This document shows positions 55,926 to 64,000 of a DNA stretch of 64,000 nucleotides, piece after piece (within the stretch, counting starts at the first letter, position 1; each line of letters begins with the position of its first letter). Origin of the DNA: Allomyces macrogynus ATCC 38327. Taxonomy: Eukaryota; Blastocladiomycota; Blastocladiomycetes; Blastocladiales; Blastocladiaceae. The position numbers and the translations under genes are program-made. Under the pieces are notes generated by a model, which saw nothing but the letters and a program-made list of their open reading frames with translations, was not told the origin of the DNA and ran no database searches. The stretch lies in the NCBI GenBank assembly GCA_000151295.1, contig GG745358.1, positions 487,916 to 551,915 on the forward strand. The letters are read 5' to 3'.

Positions 55926-56894
55926 TTAGCGGAGCAGATGCTCGCGAGCTGCCTCGACGACGCGCTTCATGAGCACTTCAGGCCACTTTTGGTCGACGCT
56001 GTCCGAGAACGACGTGATCGTTTGCTGGTCCTTCAGGACGTCGGTCGCGTGGTTGTTACTGGTGTTTTGCGTCGCGGCGACCGGAGCGCTCGGGTACGAC
56101 GCCGCGGCATTGTTATCGCGCGTGGCGGCACCCTGGTTGGCGTTGGCGTTGTTGACCTGGTTGTGGTCGTTGTTGTCGGCCGCGGGGCTGGTTACGGCAG
56201 CGATCACGCTGTCCTTGTGGTCGGCAACGGTCTTGGCCGCGTCCTGCGCCTTGTCGGGCCGCGCGTCGTGCTGCGTGTCGGGCTTGGTCGTGGTCGTGGT
56301 CGTGGACGTGACCGTTACGGGCGAGCCAACGTTGGACTTGGTGGCGGCATCAGCAGCGGCGGCAGCGACGGCAGACGACGAATCGGTGAGGGCGGGGTAG
56401 GTGGTTTTCTTGGCACCGTTGCAGTCGGGCGAGTCGCCGAGGCACTCGCAGCTGGCGGCCTCGACCCACGAGATCGGGCCACGGCCCTTGTCGAGCGGGT
56501 AGAACTTTTGGAAGAAGCCCTTGGTCATGTCAAGCGAGCCACCGCTGCAGCCCGGGCACTTGTCGGTGACCTTGAGCACAAGCGTCTTGCCGGCGGCCGT
56601 GACGGCGAGGCACTTGCCACAGAAGGGCGAGCTGCCCGGTTTGTTGCCAAAGAGGCCCGCGGCGAGGGCGACGATCGGGTCGTTGTCGGAGTTGGTCGCG
56701 CCGCAGGCGCCGAGACCCGCGTCGTAGAAAGTCGCATCGCCGGCTTCGCGCTTGGCAAGGAGGCCGGCTGGGCGCGGGCTCCAGCTGGCGACGCGCGCTT
56801 CGCCAAAGACGGGTGCGCGCGGCGCAGCGACGGCGGAGGAGGCGAGCGCCGCGAGGATGCACGCGGCGAGGAGGATGAAGAGCGGTTGGTTCAT
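55926..56894 (-). CDS. Secreted double-psi beta-barrel (expansin/RlpA-like) protein
   Basis: Single exon, 322 residues. Residues 1-23 are a signal peptide (FILLAACILAALASSAVA). A dibasic KR (about 48-49) followed by EAGDATFYD suggests Kex2-type processing of a short pro-region. The barrel domain runs from there to about 155: GDATFYDAGLGACG, NKPGSSPFCGKC, VLKVTDKCPGCSGGSLDMT, GRGPISWVEA, with six or more cysteines; RlpA/expansin and barwin-like proteins share this fold. The rest is Ala/Thr/Asn-rich and low complexity, ending in a short amphipathic helix. Fungal members bind or loosen wall polysaccharide or inhibit proteases; no catalytic claim can be made. Expected outside the cell or in the wall. 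Confidence 0.85.
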   Translation of the reverse strand: MNQPLFILLAACILAALASSAVAAPRAPVFGEARVASWSPRPAGLLAKREAGDATFYDAGLGACGATNSDNDPIVALAAGLFGNKPGSSPFCGKCLAVTAAGKTLVLKVTDKCPGCSGGSLDMTKGFFQKFYPLDKGRGPISWVEAASCECLGDSPDCNGAKKTTYPALTDSSSAVAAAAADAATKSNVGSPVTVTSTTTTTTKPDTQHDARPDKAQDAAKTVADHKDSVIAAVTSPAADNNDHNQVNNANANQGAATRDNNAAASYPSAPVAATQNTSNNHATDVLKDQQTITSFSDSVDQKWPEVLMKRVVEAAREHLLR

Positions 56895-56980
56895 CGTGGG
56901 CGAAGAACGGCACACGCGTGAGAGCGAGGTAGTTGTCGAGTTTGTGAGGAGATGAGCCAGGGGACGGGGTCGTCCAGGGA

Positions 56981-56990
56981 TTATATACCG
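56981..56990 (-). promoter_or_regulatory. TATA box of the secreted-protein gene
   Basis: The gene strand reads CGGTATATAA, about 90 nt before the start codon. Confidence 0.65.
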
Positions 56991-58139
56991 CGCGGGGCGG
57001 GCGACTGCCGTGGCGATTTGGCGAGCGTGCTGAGCGGTGGAGAAGGTCGAGGGCAAGGACGAGTTGCCGAGATGGTGGAGGAAGGTGCGCGTGCCGCACG
57101 GCTTCACCGCAAACTCGAGCAAGTTCAAGGTGACGACGCGCATCATCCTTGATCACGAAAAGGGACCGGTTTGCTCTTTGCTCTCGCGTGTCACCGTCGA
57201 CCCGAGGCCGGCCGGGGGTGGAGAGCATGGAACGTTCGGCAGGCATGCGGTTCGACACGCTTGGCAAACTTTTTGGATAAATGCGGAAAGAGGGACGCTG
57301 GGCATCGCAATCCAATCCAGTGATCGTTTGCGAGTTGCAGGCACGCAAGCCCGGCGGTGCGGCGCCCACCGAGCCCGCCCAGGCAGTGGCAAAGAGTCAA
57401 GCTAAAGGCCTTGACCGCAAAACGTGACCGCGTCGCCCTCAGTTCCCCCCTCCGCCTCTGATCTTTCTCCTCCACGATTTTCAGCACCCTATACTGACTG
57501 GGTGGCAACGCTGCAAGGGGCTTGGTCGCAACGCGTAACTTCACTGCGCAAATACTCTTGGCACCCGAACAAGGTGTGCGGAGTGTGGAGGTGCGGCACA
57601 GCATGCTCATCCGGTGCAGCACAATCTGAGCTCGCTCGTGACCCACGGGCGCAGCACCGCTGCTGGCAGTAGGCCTGAGGTTCTTTGCTCGTTGTCAACT
57701 GCAGGATATGACCGCGATCCATTGCGGGTGGTGAGATGTTGTGGTTTGCCGTGCTTCGCGAAGGTCGCCGCGGTGGACAGCCACAGTCAACCTGGTTGTG
57801 CAACGAAAAGTGAGCTGCTGTGAGCACAAACACGTGCATCACGCGGTATGCACGCGTGGGCGGGAGACAAGGTGTCACAACGTCTCCCACTCCCACCAGG
57901 CCCGCTTTAGGCCGCCAAAATTTATCACGACAAACAAAGTTGCTCTGCTGCAGCGTAAACACGGCTCGTCCAACTGCCCGCAACATGCAATCAAACCAAA
58001 GAACCGCCTTGCCGCGCCCGACTGGCCCACCCTGCGATCCGCACGGCAATACCCGTCGTCGAGCCGGCCGCCTTACCGATCGTCGCGCCAGCATGGCCGA
58101 AATGGGCCGATCCGACGACCGGCCATGACCGCGCCGCCG
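56991..58139. other. Intergenic, no gene seen
   Basis: About 1.1 kb between the secreted-protein promoter and the broken membrane-protein gene. Open frames are short and lack codon bias. Confidence 0.4.
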
Positions 58140-59475
58140 ACGTCCCGTCCATCTGGCACCAAGCAGCCGAATCGCGGTCGCACGCGGCGCATGCCCACGC
58201 GACGGCACGCACGCCCATCTCGTCGCGTCGATTACGGCGACACTCGCAAGCTACCGCAACGTCTCGCTGCACCTAGCCGCGACGCCCAATTTCACCAGTA
58301 TCGATTTCCCAGCACTCTCCTCGGCCGATCTCAAGACGGAATCGAGTAAAGCCGAGGTGACGGCGACGGGCGGGCTCCAAGTGTGGGTGCGGTATGCGCA
58401 GGCGTGCGCGTCGCCGTGCGCGGCACGCAGCCGTTAACGCCCGCCATGACCAATTTCTCGAATGGGCCGTCACCGGCACTGAGAGCGGTGATGATGGTGA
58501 GTGCACGTTTGTCGGACGGACGGGAATCGCTCAACGGGGAACTCGGAAGCTGGCGCGAACTCTACCACCATTTCGTAGCCGATGGTCGTCTTTGCCGGGA
58601 CCATGCTCGTCGTGCCGTGACGCCCGCCACGCTGCAGGCCGCGTTTGATCCGGCGCAAGCCGCACTCGCGGGCGTGAATTTCACGGCGGTGCCGCGGCGG
58701 TGAACGTAACGGTCGATACGGCCACGCTAGACCAGGCCTGCGCGGTCTTGACGGCGTTGCGCACGAGCGTGACGGATACGTCGTTCACGTACGGCGCTTC
58801 GTACACGGCGGCCGAAAAGGCGCGGTGTGTGGCCAATTTCCAGCAGCGGATCGACTTGGTCCTTGCGCAACTCGACGCGGCCAACGCGACGGCAAATGCC
58901 TTGCGTGCGGAATTGCCGCGGGTCCAGGCGAATGCTGCGGCACTTGCGCCGGTCGCGGGCGCGGTGAACGCGACGGCGCGCGCGATCACCGCCGACGTGG
59001 TCAATGTGACGTCGGTGATTGCCGGGTACATAGCGTCAGAGCACACGCGGCTCATCACGACCAAAGTGCCCGCAGTTAAGTCGGCGGTTGCGCAGTTTGC
59101 GACAGATACCGACGCGTACCTCGCCACATCCCTGTCTTGCTGTCGCCATGGCCACCGCAGTTACGGGCATGTGCACGACGATGCAGGGCGGGATCGACGC
59201 GACGTGGCTTGCGTGGTGGTGGCACGGCGTGTTTACGGTCGCGGGCTCGGTCGTGTTCACGTACTAGGTCCGCATCGCCACGCAAATCAAGGAAGAGATG
59301 GCGGCGGGCGTACACGTGATGAGGTCGGCGCTTTTGCCGGTGGAAGTGAAGAAGGTCGCGAGGAGTCGTGCGGGGAGTGTGGTCCCGCAGGAGGGTGGAG
59401 GGAAGAAGGCCAGTGGGCGCGGGAGTGTGGTCCCGGAACGGTCGGCCATGTTGGCGCCGTCGTCGCCGATGTGAG
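58140..59475 (+). pseudogene. Broken prominin-like membrane glycoprotein gene
   Basis: Coding-quality segments on the + strand change frame: ASITATLASYRNVSLHLAAT (58220-58430), TLQAAFDPAQAALAGVNFTA (to 58700), then NVTVDTATLDQACAVLTALR through YIASEHTRLITTKVPAVKSA (58700-59130), then MCTTMQGGIDATWLAWWWHG to a TAG at about 59265, after which IATQIKEEMAAG continues in frame. A one-base shift near 58695 and another near 59130 have no GT-AG pair to explain them. Many NxT/S sites, long helical ectodomain text and a closing Cys-...-W-rich membrane span resemble the last loop of prominins (pentaspan proteins of membrane protrusions and cilia). Upstream exons are not resolved. Sequencing errors could mimic this, but three defects favour decay. 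Confidence 0.4.
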
Positions 59476-59982
59476 GAAGTCGGATGGACTGGGATTGATT
59501 GGGGTGGACTTGGTGGAGAGGAGACTTGCGCGCACGCAACGAAATAGAAACCATGGCAACGGGATTGAATTGCGAGGGATATTTACGTCGTTGGGTATGG
59601 CTCTGTGCTTCGGCGTTATTGTCGTGGGCATTGCGATCCAGCACGGCTCGTCCCGTTTCGCCAACGAGACAAACGTGAGCGCAGGACCTTTGGCAATATT
59701 CTCCACCAGGCCTCATCCCCGTATGATGCTTGAAAGTCCTGCTGCGGTCATTTCCGGTGGATAGAGGTGGAAGCAGCTCGGACTGGCGTGCACTCTGGCG
59801 ACAGATCGCGCACATCCAGGAGGAGACCTTGTTGATCACAGAGATAAAACGGATGTACTCAGGCGACACCAGCAGACACAAAAACGGGTGGTGCTCTACG
59901 ACAGCAACGACGACGACAGGGATGATAATGATACAGAGAAGCAACGTGCAACCACCAAACCCACCAACAGCAACCGCGACGA
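59476..59982. other. Convergent intergenic stretch
   Basis: Between the broken gene (+) and the four-pass protein gene (-). No feature recognised. Confidence 0.45.
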
Positions 59983-60495
59983 CTATGCGTGCGAGTACCC
60001 GCCCTGCTCGTTGGCCTCAGCGACCATCGTCTTGGAGTATTGCCAAAACGCGTAAATCAAGTAGAGCTGAATCACGCCCCAGATGAGCGACGTCCAGCGC
60101 ACCGACCCGGACGAGACGCCGAGCACGATATTCGCAATCAAGAACAGCGCCGTGATCGCCGTGAACACCTTGAACGCGCGCGGCCAGCGCTTCTTGGCCG
60201 CGACAAACCCGAACAGCGACCACAGGAACGAAACGCCGAAAATGGCGGCGAGAACGTAGACAATGGCCTTGACTTGCGTCGTCGTCAACTCGGAATCGCC
60301 GCCCGCAGCCGCAACGGACTCATTAATCGAGTCGGTGGCAGCACTCGCGCCGTCGACGGATTTGGCGACGCCCACACTTGCGAGCAGGTAAAGGACAAAG
60401 ACGACGAGGTTCACGACGAGGTTGAGGCCGAGCAAGAAGAGGACGCCACGGCGGATCTCCATGCATCCGCAGCAGGTGCGCTTGACGGTGGACAT
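59983..60495 (-). CDS. Four-pass small membrane protein, unknown
   Basis: Single exon, 170 residues. After a Cys-rich N-terminus (RTCCGCMEI) four hydrophobic spans are evident: VLFLLGLNLVVNLVVFVLYL, AIVYVLAAIFGVSFLWSLFG, FTAITALFLIANIVLGV and WTSLIWGVIQLYLIYAFW. The first loop is polar and Ser/Asp-rich, the C-terminal tail short (EANEQGGYSHA). Topology resembles MARVEL or other small tetraspan fungal membrane proteins, but no diagnostic motif is present. The paired cysteines near the N-terminus could be palmitoylated. Strong codon bias supports it being real. Confidence 0.72.
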   Translation of the reverse strand: MSTVKRTCCGCMEIRRGVLFLLGLNLVVNLVVFVLYLLASVGVAKSVDGASAATDSINESVAAAGGDSELTTTQVKAIVYVLAAIFGVSFLWSLFGFVAAKKRWPRAFKVFTAITALFLIANIVLGVSSGSVRWTSLIWGVIQLYLIYAFWQYSKTMVAEANEQGGYSHA

Positions 60496-61469
60496 GTTGA
60501 GAATGGGTTCGTGGCGGACTAATAAGCAGGAGGGTACAGGACTCGGTCAGCGGCGATCGTTGGGCGGAACGGCATCGTGTCCAGCGCGGGCGACGATCCG
60601 ACGCGGTGCCGCCCTCGTGCACAATCACTTGGTCGAGATGTGCGGACCTGAACGAGGCGCTGGTGCAAAAGCAGAGGATCGCTGCGGGCAAGGTCGGGTC
60701 GAGGTTGGAAGCCAAGGACCGCGAGAGTCCCGTCGGATACTTTAAGGAGGAGAGATACGGCGGCAGCGGGGGGGCACGCGCTGTATTTGTTCTCGGCGGG
60801 CGCAACCCAGGCTTGTTGGGCGAAGGCAAGGAGAGGCAGGGAGGTGGTTGCCCACAGCTTGAAAGAGCCAGAACCAGGCACTTTGGTGCACCCAGGCGAC
60901 GTCCTCTGAGAGCGGTGGCGGCAAAAGAGACTGTCTGCCTGCCAGAGATGTACAGGAAAAAGCGCGTAAACGGCCGAGGCACCTACGGCCGAGGCACGGC
61001 CGAATCACCTACCTGGCCTCCACAGCCAAGGCTGGCCACCTGGCAACGAGACAGGCCAACAACTTTGTCACATCATGCCTGCTCGCCAGCCCAGAAGCTC
61101 GGTGAGAGAAACACCGTCAGGTAGTCACTTGGGGAAGAAGTGAAACGACGCGACGGCAAGCAGGGGCACACGGCAAGCAGGGGCACACGCTGCATACTTT
61201 GGTAGTACAGCGGGCTGCTGTCAATTCCTGTGCCAAAAGTTTCTCTGATGCTTCCAAACCAACCAACCAACCAACGGAATGATCCACGATGGAAAGCTGG
61301 ACGCGGAGCGTGCGTGCGGGGCATGCCAAGCGAGCACCGACGGCGCTCGCGGTTGCCTTGGTATACGGCAGGGGCGCATGGACGACGGGCAAGCCAAGCG
61401 TTTCTGTCCCCATCAACTGTTGGCAGGATGAAGAAATGGCGCACGACGAGACGGAATCATTAATTCATT
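60496..61469. other. Intergenic, no gene seen
   Basis: About 970 bp between two minus-strand genes. A short AACC tandem run lies at about 61256-61275. No coding-like frame. Confidence 0.45.
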
Positions 61470-62136
61470 TTACATTGGGAACCATGCGCGGATCACGTTC
61501 GGGAACACTATGCCGAGCGAGTTGGTCAGCACTACGATCGTTGGCTCGGTTCGCCTGCGCGCTAGTCAAAGAAAACGTACAGGTGAGCGCGAGCCGACGC
61601 CCCACAAACTTGGCGACGAGCGGCAGGATCATGGTCGTGAGTGTGGTCTTGAGCACGGTCATTTGCTGCTCGTACTCGGCCTCGAGCCGGCGCAGTTCCT
61701 CGTCTGACTCGTCGTCGAGATCCTCGTCGCCGGCGAGCCCCCACTCGTCGTCGTGGTTCGACAAGATGCCAGTACCGGCCACGTCGGCCCAGAACCCGGA
61801 ACTGAGGTCGTCGTCATCGTCGTCGAGTTCGGCAAACGGCGGCGTCGACATGCCGCGACTAGTGGGTCCGGAAGAGGCACGTGAGATCGTCGTGTTTCGT
61901 GGAAAATGTTTTGCGCAGTCGAAAGCGAACCTCGACGAGGAGTCTACAGACGCGCCAGCAGCCCACGACGCGGACGTGGTCGTGGGCACAGATGCAGCGG
62001 CGTCACCCACGACAAACCCGTCCTCGTCGGTGGGCAGCAAAGAGGCAGGCACGTGCTCGGGCGAGGCCGGCAGCGGCACGCCCGCGGCGACCGAACTGGT
62101 GGGCGACGTGGGGCTGGCAGGCAGATCTTGGTCCAT
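61470..62136 (-). CDS. Acidic protein with C-terminal membrane-like helix, unknown
   Basis: Exons 62136-61581 and 61507-61470 give 197 residues. The spliced end reads LPLVAKFVGRRLALTLFPNV then IRAWFPM; without splicing the frame runs into poor sequence, so the intron (donor GTACGT, acceptor CATAG, 73 nt) is well supported. The middle is acidic (ELDDDDDDLSSGFWADV, DEDLDDESDEELRRLEAEYE) and leads into a helix (QQMTVLKTTLTTMILPLVAK). This suggests a protein held in a membrane by its C-terminus, perhaps the mitochondrial outer membrane; family not recognised. The N-terminal third is Ser/Pro/Ala-rich. The start could instead be the later ATG near 61852. Confidence 0.6.
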
Positions 62137-62525
62137 GGCGGGCTGCGAGTCGCAATTGCAGGCAGTCGCGCGTCGCGAGCTCGCTGTGGCGTGGTGGTTC
62201 CTTGTTGGCACCGGTCGGGGTGACATTGTCGCGCGAGCTGCGCTGTGCCCGCTGGGTGCCAAAGAAATCACGACGCGTCGCGGCCTTGCGCGCTGCAGCG
62301 GCCTGCAGCAGGCTGCAACCGACGCCTTAATGATCGCCCACGATTGCTCGGCAAGCTGTTGTCCGCCCGTACCCGCGACTAGCTGCATTCAAGGCGCCGC
62401 GATCCGCACGCACGCCCACCCCAGTTCGACGGCACCGCAAGTGCAAGTAACCTGCTATCGACCCTGTCCACTGATCAACCGGCGACCCAGCACCTGTACC
62501 CGCACCAGCGCTCGTACCGGCCGCT

Positions 62526-63448
62526 ATGGCGCACGTTCTCCGCGCCTGCGTCGCTGCCGCGACCGCGTCCTCGTCGCGCCGGCTGCACTTGGTGACGGCG
62601 CGCGCGCACCATGTCCTTGCCGACCACCTGCCGCCCGTCGCCGTGTGCCTGCCGCACGCGGCCGTCCAAGTGAATTCGGCCAAACTTGTTGCCATGCTCT
62701 CGCGCCGAGCTGCGGCACACCATTTACCGGCCAGAGTGCTCGATGCGACGGGCGCTGCGCGCCAGAGACGTCGCATGGTGCTACTACACGAGCTTGCGCC
62801 GGCGCCGGATAGCGCCGCGATTGTGCACCGTGTCGCCGTGCACGAGGTGGTCGTAGATGCGGCGGCCGGCGAGCCCGAGATGCTGCAAAGTACGCGCACC
62901 CTCGTTCCCTTAACACTGATCGCGAACATCCGACTCACCCACTAACGACGGACCGCGTTGCCAGCATAGCCCCCGCCCTCGACCCCATCCACCTCGCGCG
63001 CTACCCACCACTCTGCACGCCGCAAACCGAGCTCCTGCACCTCGCCACCGAATACTCCCTCCCCGCATCTCTCGGGCTCGTCATGTTCGTGCGCCACCCG
63101 TTCCCGACCGCCGCTGTTTTCGTGACACTCCCCGTGCTCCTTGACGTCTACCTCTACACGTTCATCCTCGCCACGTCGGTCCTGGTCCTGCTCTGGGCCG
63201 CGACTCCGAAACGCGTCCACGCGCGTGACGTGCACGCGCTGGCTGCGCATGTGACGAGGCTGCTGGTGAGCACAGCGCGCGGTTTAAGCGAGCTCGAGCG
63301 GGTAGTCTGGGTCGAGCCGTGCGATGAGGTCGTGGATGATCCCGCACGGGTCACGGTGTGGGCGGATTCGGCGGTGCGGTTGCCGGATGTGCCAGTGCCG
63401 CGGAAACGGGCTGCATCGGCGCCGGCGGGGGGTGGATGGGGTGGATGA
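62526..63448 (+). CDS. Membrane protein of unknown function
   Basis: Exons 62526-62889 and 62970-63448 join in phase to 280 residues; the junction gives EMLQTPALDPIHLARYPP. The N-terminal half is His/Arg/Ala-rich and could include an organelle targeting signal (MAHVLRACVAAATASSSRRL). The C-terminal half has two hydrophobic segments (LGLVMFVRHPFPTAAVFVTL and VYLYTFILATSVLVLLWAA) followed by a soluble tail (VTRLLVSTARGLSELERVVW). No family recognised. It is divergent from the acidic protein gene, about 390 bp between starts, so the two may share a promoter. Confidence 0.6.
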
Positions 63449-63763
63449 GGGCCGTATGGATCGGACCGTTGTGATGCTCGGCACCGACGTGGTCTGGGGG
63501 ACAAGGACCGGGTATGCGCCGGGACTGGCACGATGAAGATGATGGACGTGGTGCAGCTGGGACGGGAAAGAGAGGACTGCGCGCGCACGAGCGTGTGTGG
63601 ATAGACTTGGTTGGTGTTGCTGGACGAAAGAATAAGGAAATGGATGGGTGACTTGTTGCAAAACGGCCGAGCGTTATTCATTCTTGTCTATGTGAGCTTC
63701 TCAAAGTACGGATCACTCAAGCTCTCTCTACCATCACCAATTTTGCCAATTTTGATCCACGCC

Positions 63764-63952
63764 ATGGAGGACGATCTACGAGACCTTGTGCAAACGTTTC
63801 GCCAGGCATCCAACAACACTTCCAGCACGCCAGCCTGGCAGAACCCGGCCGTGCTCGACCGACTGTCAACAAGGAATCTCAATAGCTCGTACGAGCTCGA
63901 TCCAGCCCTCGAATCCACACGCCAATTCGCCGCTCTCGACGACGAGCGTTGA
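63764..63952 (+). CDS. Start of an unidentified gene at the window edge
   Basis: From the ATG at 63764 a 62-residue polar frame (MEDDLRDLVQTFRQASNN, AVLDRLSTRNLNSSYEL) runs to TGA at 63950-63952. A GT within GAGCGTTGAC just before the stop could be a donor, so this may be exon 1 of a longer gene beyond the window. An A/T-containing upstream and balanced composition make it look real; function cannot be told. Confidence 0.4.
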   Translation: MEDDLRDLVQTFRQASNNTSSTPAWQNPAVLDRLSTRNLNSSYELDPALESTRQFAALDDER

Positions 63953-64000
63953 CCCTCGCGCGTTATCATTGTATATGATCACAATCTAACAAGTTGCCCC

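Overview
This window looks like nuclear DNA of a flagellated (zoosporic) fungus, most likely a chytrid-like or blastocladialean lineage; the lineage is inferred, no marker gene was searched. The DNA is GC-rich with GC-ending codons. Genes are split by short introns, mostly 60-105 nt, that begin GTACGT, GTGCGT or GTATGT and end CAG or TAG, often just after a CTSAC-type branch site. A fungal cyclin and a prenylated Sel1-repeat protein resembling chitin synthase activators sit beside basal-body and central-pair type ciliary proteins and a class C GPCR, which fits a fungus that still builds a flagellum. No tRNA, rRNA, CRISPR array or intact transposon was recognised.

Layout: 0.5-1.5 kb, PHO80-type cyclin (-). 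1.6-2.65 kb, coding-like minus-strand DNA with no intact model. 2.65-6.7 kb, 12-exon class C GPCR with a PH-like tail (+). 7.2-8.4 kb, Pro/Ala-rich protein (-). 8.7-10.2 kb, Sel1-repeat protein ending in a CaaX box (+). 10.6-11.2 kb, small one-pass membrane protein (-). 12.8-13.4 kb, Hsp20 (-). 14.2-15.2 kb, OPA3-like protein (-). 15.8-18.9 kb, CaMKK-like kinase (+). 19.2-20.5 kb, nucleotide-sugar transporter-like protein (+). 20.7-24.3 kb, DNA polymerase delta catalytic subunit (-). 25.0-26.8 kb, REX-type RNA exonuclease (+). 27.7-29.5 kb, unidentified split gene (-). 30.0-30.6 kb, second Hsp20 (-). 31.4-32.4 kb, protein-L-isoaspartate methyltransferase (-). 33.1-36.4 kb, WNK kinase (-). 37.3-39.6 kb, CCDC61/VFL3-like basal-body protein (+). 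40.3-55.0 kb, a 4,784-residue ASH/MSP-repeat HYDIN-like protein (+). 55.9-56.9 kb, secreted double-psi beta-barrel protein (-). 58.1-59.5 kb, broken prominin-like gene (+). 60.0-60.5 kb, four-pass membrane protein (-). 61.5-63.4 kb, a divergent pair of membrane proteins. 63.8 kb to the edge, the start of another gene.

How the genes relate: most are independent housekeeping or signalling genes. Three, WNK, CCDC61-like and the giant ASH protein, lie side by side (33-55 kb); the last two have ciliary families. The two Hsp20 genes share an intron position and have TATA boxes, and one has a clear heat-shock element. Exon models were built by reading splice sites and checking phase; every multi-exon model listed as CDS closes in frame unless stated.
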